A stretch of 64,000 nucleotides of DNA from Bradyrhizobium sp. LMTR 3 (GTDB lineage Bacteria; Pseudomonadota; Alphaproteobacteria; Rhizobiales; Xanthobacteraceae): contig NZ_MAXC01000033.1 in the NCBI RefSeq assembly GCF_001693485.1, positions 1 through 64,000 of the forward strand, given 5' to 3'. Of this stretch, positions 59,479 to 64,000 are shown piece after piece. The translations under genes were made by a program, and so were the position numbers. Under the pieces are notes generated by a model. That model was not told where the DNA came from and ran no database searches. It worked only from the letters and a program-made list of their open reading frames with translations. The first letter of the stretch is position 1, and each line of letters opens with the position of its first letter.

Positions 59479-60753
59479 CTATTTCTTGAGGCCAGACTTG
59501 ATCCAGGCTTCGCTTTTCACGCCGTCGGGTGGATTCACCTTGTCCGCGGAATAGCGTGCGACATCCACGATCTTGAGCTCACCGCCCTCGACCTTGGTCG
59601 TGCCGACAGCGGCATCCATGATCGCCTGGTGGCCCTTGCCGAGCGCCATCTTCACCGGCCCACCGGGGCCTTCAAAGGTCAGGTTCTCGAGCGCAGCGAT
59701 GATCTTGTCTTGGTCGGGTGCCCCATTGCCGCTGCCCTTGGCCTTCTCGTAGGCCGCCTTCACGCCGAGGATTGCCTGCGTCATCTTGAAGGACGCATAG
59801 TTCGGCGGGACGTGGTAGCGGTCCTGGTAGGTGGTCTTCAGCCAGCGCGCGAGATCAGTGTCCGGTGCGAAGGGCCCAAACGGACCACGCGCCCCCAGAA
59901 TGGTTCCGTCCGGAATCCGCGTGCCCAACCTGTTGATGGCCGGTTCGCCGGCCGACAGCACCACCTTGTGCTTCTCGAACAGGCCACGCGGTGCGCCCTG
60001 CAGCACCAGGCCCTCAAGATCGCCGCCCCACATGCTGGAATGGACCACCTCCGCACCGCTACCGAGGAGAGTGGTGATTTCGGCGCCGAACTGACCCGCA
60101 AAAAGCTTCGGCATCTGCGAGGTCTTCACCTCGATGCCAGGCTTGAGGGTCTTCATGGCGTTCTCGAAGTCCGCCCAGGAGTCCTGACCCCAGGCATAGT
60201 TCTGATTGAGGCCGGCAATCGACTTTACGTTGGGAGTACGCTCCACCAGATAAAGCGCAACGGAGACGTTATCCATCGTACCGGTTGGACCGGTGCGAAA
60301 CACGTATTTATAGCTCGCGTCCTCGAAGATGCGAGGCGTGCCGCAGTCGAACAGGACGGTGAGCTTCTTCTGCTCCTCGGCAACGGGCGCAATCGCCAGG
60401 CAATCGCCGCTCGAGATGTAGCCGATTACGATGTCGACCCTTGGCACGAGATTGCGATACTCGGCCACCTGCTTCTGTGGGCCGCCCGCCTCGTCGATGA
60501 TGACGAGTTCGATGGGCGTCCCGCCGAAGCCCTTCTGGGAATAGGGTGCGGGCACGGTGCCCGCGTTGAGCAACTCGGCCGTCAGCTCGGCGGCGTTGCG
60601 GGCCGGGACCCCGAACGGACCGGCGGCCGGACCGGACAGGAACGTCACGATGCCGACCTTGAGGGGTTGCTGCGCCTGCGAAGCCGGCACCGCCAGCAGA
60701 ACGACGAACGCGGCCAAGGCCGCGCGCAACCCGAAGCTCGATAATGGTCGCAT
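59479..60753 (-). CDS. Periplasmic substrate-binding protein of the Liv system
   Basis: 424 residues with a signal peptide (MRPLSSFGLRAALAAFVVLL, SQAQQ) and the Peripla_BP_6 fold (LKVGIVTFLSGPAAGPFGVP, EIVHSSMWGGDLEGLVLQGA). It delivers a branched-chain amino acid-like, aromatic or dicarboxylate ligand; the true ligand is unknown. The ATG at 60753 is preferred as the family signal peptide begins there. First gene of the livHMGF operon. Confidence 0.88.
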   Translation of the reverse strand: MRPLSSFGLRAALAAFVVLLAVPASQAQQPLKVGIVTFLSGPAAGPFGVPARNAAELTAELLNAGTVPAPYSQKGFGGTPIELVIIDEAGGPQKQVAEYRNLVPRVDIVIGYISSGDCLAIAPVAEEQKKLTVLFDCGTPRIFEDASYKYVFRTGPTGTMDNVSVALYLVERTPNVKSIAGLNQNYAWGQDSWADFENAMKTLKPGIEVKTSQMPKLFAGQFGAEITTLLGSGAEVVHSSMWGGDLEGLVLQGAPRGLFEKHKVVLSAGEPAINRLGTRIPDGTILGARGPFGPFAPDTDLARWLKTTYQDRYHVPPNYASFKMTQAILGVKAAYEKAKGSGNGAPDQDKIIAALENLTFEGPGGPVKMALGKGHQAIMDAAVGTTKVEGGELKIVDVARYSADKVNPPDGVKSEAWIKSGLKK

Positions 60754-61008
60754 TTGTTTCTTCCTCCACGTTGTCGGTCTGATTGGACCCATGGACCTAG
60801 CGGTCTCTTGCAAGCCACTTTACTCCGCCTTGAACCCGTTAGAAGGCCGGCGAGGATTGCCGGCGGTTTTTCTGCGATCTTGCGTGCCGGATGATGGCCC
60901 GTCGTCAGGTGGCCAGTGCCAATCGGCAATGGCTGTGAGTTGCTGCCCGAATCCGGGCTCAGAAGACCTTGGTGTGTGGAAAGACCATGTCACGGCCTTT
61001 AGTACCTC

Positions 61009-62742
61009 TTACAGGCTTCGTGCGCGCTCCCTCAGCGTGAACTTCTGTACCTTGCCGGTCGCCGTCGTGGGCAGCGGCCCGAACACTACCGACTTTGGCG
61101 CCTTGAAGTGCGCGAGCCGGTCGCGACAGAAGGTGATGATCTCGTCCTCGGTCGCCTGAGTGCCGGGCTTGAGCTGCACGAAGGCGCAGGGCGTCTCGCC
61201 CCATTTCGAATCCGGCCGCGCGACCACGGCGGCGAGCTGCACCGCCGGGTGCTTGTAGAGCGCGATCTCGACTTCGACGCTGGAGATGTTCTCGCCGCCC
61301 GAGATGATGATGTCCTTCGCGCGATCCTTGATCTCCACGTAGCCGTTCGGATGCTCGACCGCGAGGTCGCCGGTGTGCATCCAGCCACCGCGGAAGGCGT
61401 CGGCCGTCGCCTTCGGCTCCTTCAGGTAGCCGAGCATCACCGTGTTGCCGCGAACCATGATCTCGCCGATCGACTGGCCGTCGCGGGGCACCGGCTTCAT
61501 CGTCTTCGCATCGGCCACCATGTGCCCTTCGACCACGGGATAGCGGACGCCTTGGCGCGCGACGAAGCCGGTGCGTTCGGCAAGCGGCAGCGCCGACCAG
61601 TCATCCTGCGGCGCGCAATAGGTCGAAGGACCCTGCAGCTCCGTCATTCCGTAGATGTGCGTGACGCGGAAGCCGAGTTGCTCCATCGCTTCGATCACCT
61701 TGGCCGGCGGCGGCGAGCCCCCGGTCTGGATTTCCACCACATGGTTGAATCGGCGCAGTTGCTCTGCCGGCGCCGACGTCAGCATCGTCAGCACCGTCGG
61801 CGCGCCACACATGTGCGTCACGCCGTTCTCGACGATCATCGGGAAGATCAGCGCCGGATCGACCTTGCGCAGGCACACATGCGTGCCGCTCATCGCCACC
61901 ACCGACCATGGGAAACACCAGCCGTTGCAGTGGAACATCGGCAGCGTCCAGAGATAGACCGGCTTTGGCGGCATCGGCCAGGCCATGATGTTGCCGACGG
62001 ACTCGAGGAAGGTGCCGCGGTGATGATAGACGACGCCCTTCGGTTTTCCGGTGGTGCCGGATGTATAATTGAGCGCGATCGCGCTGCTCTCGTCGGCCGG
62101 CGCACTCCAGGCGAAGTTCGGATCGCCCTTGGCGATGAACGTCTCGTATTCGACCTTGCCGAGCCGCTCGCCGGCCCCGGAATGGAGCTCGTCGTCAACG
62201 TCGATCACCAGCGGTCGCTTTTTCAGTGCCGCAAGCGCAGGACCAACCTGCGCCGCGAACTCGCGGTCGGTGATCAACACTTTCGCCTCGGCGTGCTGGA
62301 GGATATAGGCGATCGTTGCCGCCTCGAGACGAGTGTTGATGGCGTTCAGCACCGCGCCGAGCATCGGCACGCCATAATGCGCCTCGACCATCGCCGGTAC
62401 GTTCGGCAGCATGACCGAGACAGTATCGCCGCGCTTGACGCCGGCGCCCTCAAGCACCGATGCAAGGCGACGGGCGCGCTCATAGAACTGGCGATAGCTA
62501 TAGCGCCGCTCGCCGTGGATTACCGCGATCCGATCCGGATAGATCTCGGCCGAGCGCGGCAGGAACGAAACGGGCGTGAGCGGGGTGAAGTTTGCTTTGC
62601 TGCGGCCGAGGCCAGAAAACACGCCGTTGCCGGCCCCGTCGCGCGGCCGTCGATTGGACTTCGCCGCACGCGTCTTGCGTGCTGGCCTGGAGATCGTTCG
62701 CTTGGGCCGTGCCGCACGCTTGCCTTGCGGTGCTCGTACCAT
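61009..62742 (-). CDS. Acyl-CoA synthetase (AMP-binding family)
   Basis: 577 residues. An N-terminal basic leader (about 1-45, KRAARPKRTISRPARKTRAA), then the AMP-binding fold with the A3 motif YTSGTTGKPKGV, A5 YGMTELQG, and the C-terminal A10 lysine in TATGKVQKF. It activates a carboxylic acid to its CoA ester, probably medium- or long-chain fatty acids or an aromatic acid. The ATG at 62742 follows GGGAGGAGCAGCG; the longer frame to 62946 lacks such a site. It could link to the adjacent transporter in taking up an acid. Confidence 0.9.
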   Translation of the reverse strand: MVRAPQGKRAARPKRTISRPARKTRAAKSNRRPRDGAGNGVFSGLGRSKANFTPLTPVSFLPRSAEIYPDRIAVIHGERRYSYRQFYERARRLASVLEGAGVKRGDTVSVMLPNVPAMVEAHYGVPMLGAVLNAINTRLEAATIAYILQHAEAKVLITDREFAAQVGPALAALKKRPLVIDVDDELHSGAGERLGKVEYETFIAKGDPNFAWSAPADESSAIALNYTSGTTGKPKGVVYHHRGTFLESVGNIMAWPMPPKPVYLWTLPMFHCNGWCFPWSVVAMSGTHVCLRKVDPALIFPMIVENGVTHMCGAPTVLTMLTSAPAEQLRRFNHVVEIQTGGSPPPAKVIEAMEQLGFRVTHIYGMTELQGPSTYCAPQDDWSALPLAERTGFVARQGVRYPVVEGHMVADAKTMKPVPRDGQSIGEIMVRGNTVMLGYLKEPKATADAFRGGWMHTGDLAVEHPNGYVEIKDRAKDIIISGGENISSVEVEIALYKHPAVQLAAVVARPDSKWGETPCAFVQLKPGTQATEDEIITFCRDRLAHFKAPKSVVFGPLPTTATGKVQKFTLRERARSL

Positions 62743-63084
62743 CGCTGCTCCTCCCGGCGCCCGAGCTGTGGCGAAGCGTCGGCGCACGCCGTCCGATCCG
62801 GTTCTTTTAGACCAAGGCGCTGAGCATATACCAAACCGCGCCCCCCGACTGTCAGCAAGGCGAAATTCTTCGGCCCGCCCGATCATCTGCCATTCGATTG
62901 CTGCGGCACGGCATAATTCCGCGCCGGAAAGACAAGGGACTTGCAAACGAGCGTGACATTCCTCAGGCTCACCATCGTCCGCGGACGGTCAAGTGCAGGA
63001 GGTGCGACGCGGGACCGGCCTTGCAAGATTCTCAACCACAAAGGAGGCGGAAAAACCGCCCGCTTTTCAGCAGGAGGAGACACC
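62743..63084. other. Divergent intergenic region
   Basis: About 340 bp between the acyl-CoA synthetase and the binding-protein gene, probably holding both promoters. No GGAAC-type or other box that I can support. Confidence 0.35.
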
Positions 63085-64000
63085 ATGAGAACTGTCAGTG
63101 TTGCGGCGGCTGCGCTGCTTGCCGGCATGATGACCAGTGTTTCGGGCGGCGCTTTGGCCCAGGAGCGTACCGTCAAGATCACCGGCTTCGGGGCCAAATC
63201 CGGCGTCGTCCGCGTGTTCGGCGTCAACAGCGAGGCGGCGATGAAGGCGGCCGCCGAGGAGATCAACAAGGCGGGTGGCGTCACCTTGGGCGACGACGCG
63301 AAAGCGAAGCTTTCGGTCGAATTCCTCGATGACCGCTGCAATGCCGAGGAGGGAATCTCCGTCATCCGCCGCATCGCCTCGTCGGATGCCTTTGTGGCCG
63401 TCGGGCCGACCTGCTCGAACGTTGCCGAGTCGCTTTTCGGCATCCTGCAGAAGAAGGTGGGCGATGCCTCCGACAGCGGCCTGCAATTTCCGGTTTTCGC
63501 AGACGTCGCTGCCAAGGGCGGCCTCGCCGCGATTTCCGAGTGGGCGTTCCGCAACGTCCCGAGTGAGCTCGAAATGTACAAGTCGCTGTTCGCGTGGCTG
63601 AAGCGGGAGCACCCCAATCTGAAGACGATCTACGGCGGCGTCGAAAAGGACTTTGCGCATTCCAACGCCACCTACGGCGTGATGAAGAAGCAGGCCGAGG
63701 AGAACGGCTTCCAGTTGCTCGGGACCGGCGAGTGGCTGCTGAATGACACGAACTTCTCGACGCAGGTGCGCGAAATGCGCCGCGCCAATCCGGAGATCGT
63801 CGCCATTTCCGCCCACCCGTTCACGACCTGCGGGGTGCTGCGTGAAATGGACCGCCAAGGCGTCAAGCCGAAACTCCTGATCGGCCTGACCAGTTCCTCC
63901 AGCATCGAGACGCTGCAGGGCTGCGCCAAGCAGGCGGAAGGCATCATCATACCGACCAGCTTTGCGCCGGTCACCGCAGAGGCGAAAACTGCGGCCGAGA
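63085..64000 (+). CDS. ABC transporter substrate-binding protein (partial, runs off window)
   Basis: 305 codons read without a stop to the window end. Signal peptide MRTVSVAAAALLAGMMTSVS and cleavage after GGALAQ, then a Peripla_BP_6 domain (KITGFGAKSGVVRVFGVNSE, AVGPTCSNVAESLFGI, HPFTTCGVLREMDRQGVKPK). GGAGGAGA precedes the ATG. It is a second binding protein of the Liv family and, with the synthetase, may serve a distinct acid substrate. Confidence 0.88.
   Translation, partial: MRTVSVAAAALLAGMMTSVSGGALAQERTVKITGFGAKSGVVRVFGVNSEAAMKAAAEEINKAGGVTLGDDAKAKLSVEFLDDRCNAEEGISVIRRIASSDAFVAVGPTCSNVAESLFGILQKKVGDASDSGLQFPVFADVAAKGGLAAISEWAFRNVPSELEMYKSLFAWLKREHPNLKTIYGGVEKDFAHSNATYGVMKKQAEENGFQLLGTGEWLLNDTNFSTQVREMRRANPEIVAISAHPFTTCGVLREMDRQGVKPKLLIGLTSSSSIETLQGCAKQAEGIIIPTSFAPVTAEAKTAAE

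Overview
The window looks like a chromosomal accessory region of a Bradyrhizobium-type alphaproteobacterium (Nitrobacteraceae). The base composition is GC-rich. Two small heat-shock genes carry ROSE-type leaders. Promoters of the form GGAAC-N16/17-(C/A/T/G)GTT, the signature of the alphaproteobacterial general stress sigma factor EcfG, recur throughout. There are many small proteins of families I know from Bradyrhizobium genomes, Mn-catalase/DUF892 fusion proteins, and a C4-type ALA synthase next to a cbb3-type oxidase cluster. Genus assignment is inference from gene content.

Region 1 (1-38 kb) is a stress island. It holds many short genes, mostly monocistronic, for envelope, redox and DNA-protection functions: two fused Mn-catalase/DUF892 proteins and a DUF892 protein, a phasin, PRC-barrel, DUF421, DUF3606, DUF6894, histone-like, RlpA, PAP2-cupin-DUF3147, ROK, a Zn-alcohol dehydrogenase, an SDR, and a four-gene DUF3618 / nutrient-deprivation / holin-like operon. 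About a dozen of these have a readable EcfG promoter. The same promoter type heads a family of short non-coding elements (eight copies, four in tandem) built as promoter, short hairpin, then a GC-rich terminator; I propose these are EcfG-driven small RNAs. An hsp20 plus partner-gene pair occurs twice, in opposite orientation and 32 kb apart, each with a RpoH-like promoter and a ROSE-like leader. Decay is frequent: an IS110 remnant, an in-frame TGA, frameshifts, and partial gene duplicates.

Region 2 (39-53 kb) is a respiratory/sulfur cluster. hemA and a SCO protein are on the minus strand. On the plus strand lie a cupredoxin-like protein, a Tat-exported phosphoesterase, a monoheme cytochrome, CcoN, a CcoO-CcoP-type triheme fusion, small membrane subunits, a SafE-like protein and a CcoI/FixI copper ATPase. 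Converging on the minus strand are SoxY, SoxZ, a monoheme cytochrome and an FccB-type flavoprotein. Together they suggest periplasmic oxidation of reduced sulfur feeding electrons to an unusual cbb3-type oxidase, with its own heme and copper supply genes.

Region 3 (53-64 kb) has a groEL without groES, a divergent oxyR, a complete branched-chain-amino-acid-type ABC transporter (livF, livG, livM, livH and a binding protein), an acyl-CoA synthetase, and the start of a second binding-protein gene that runs off the window.
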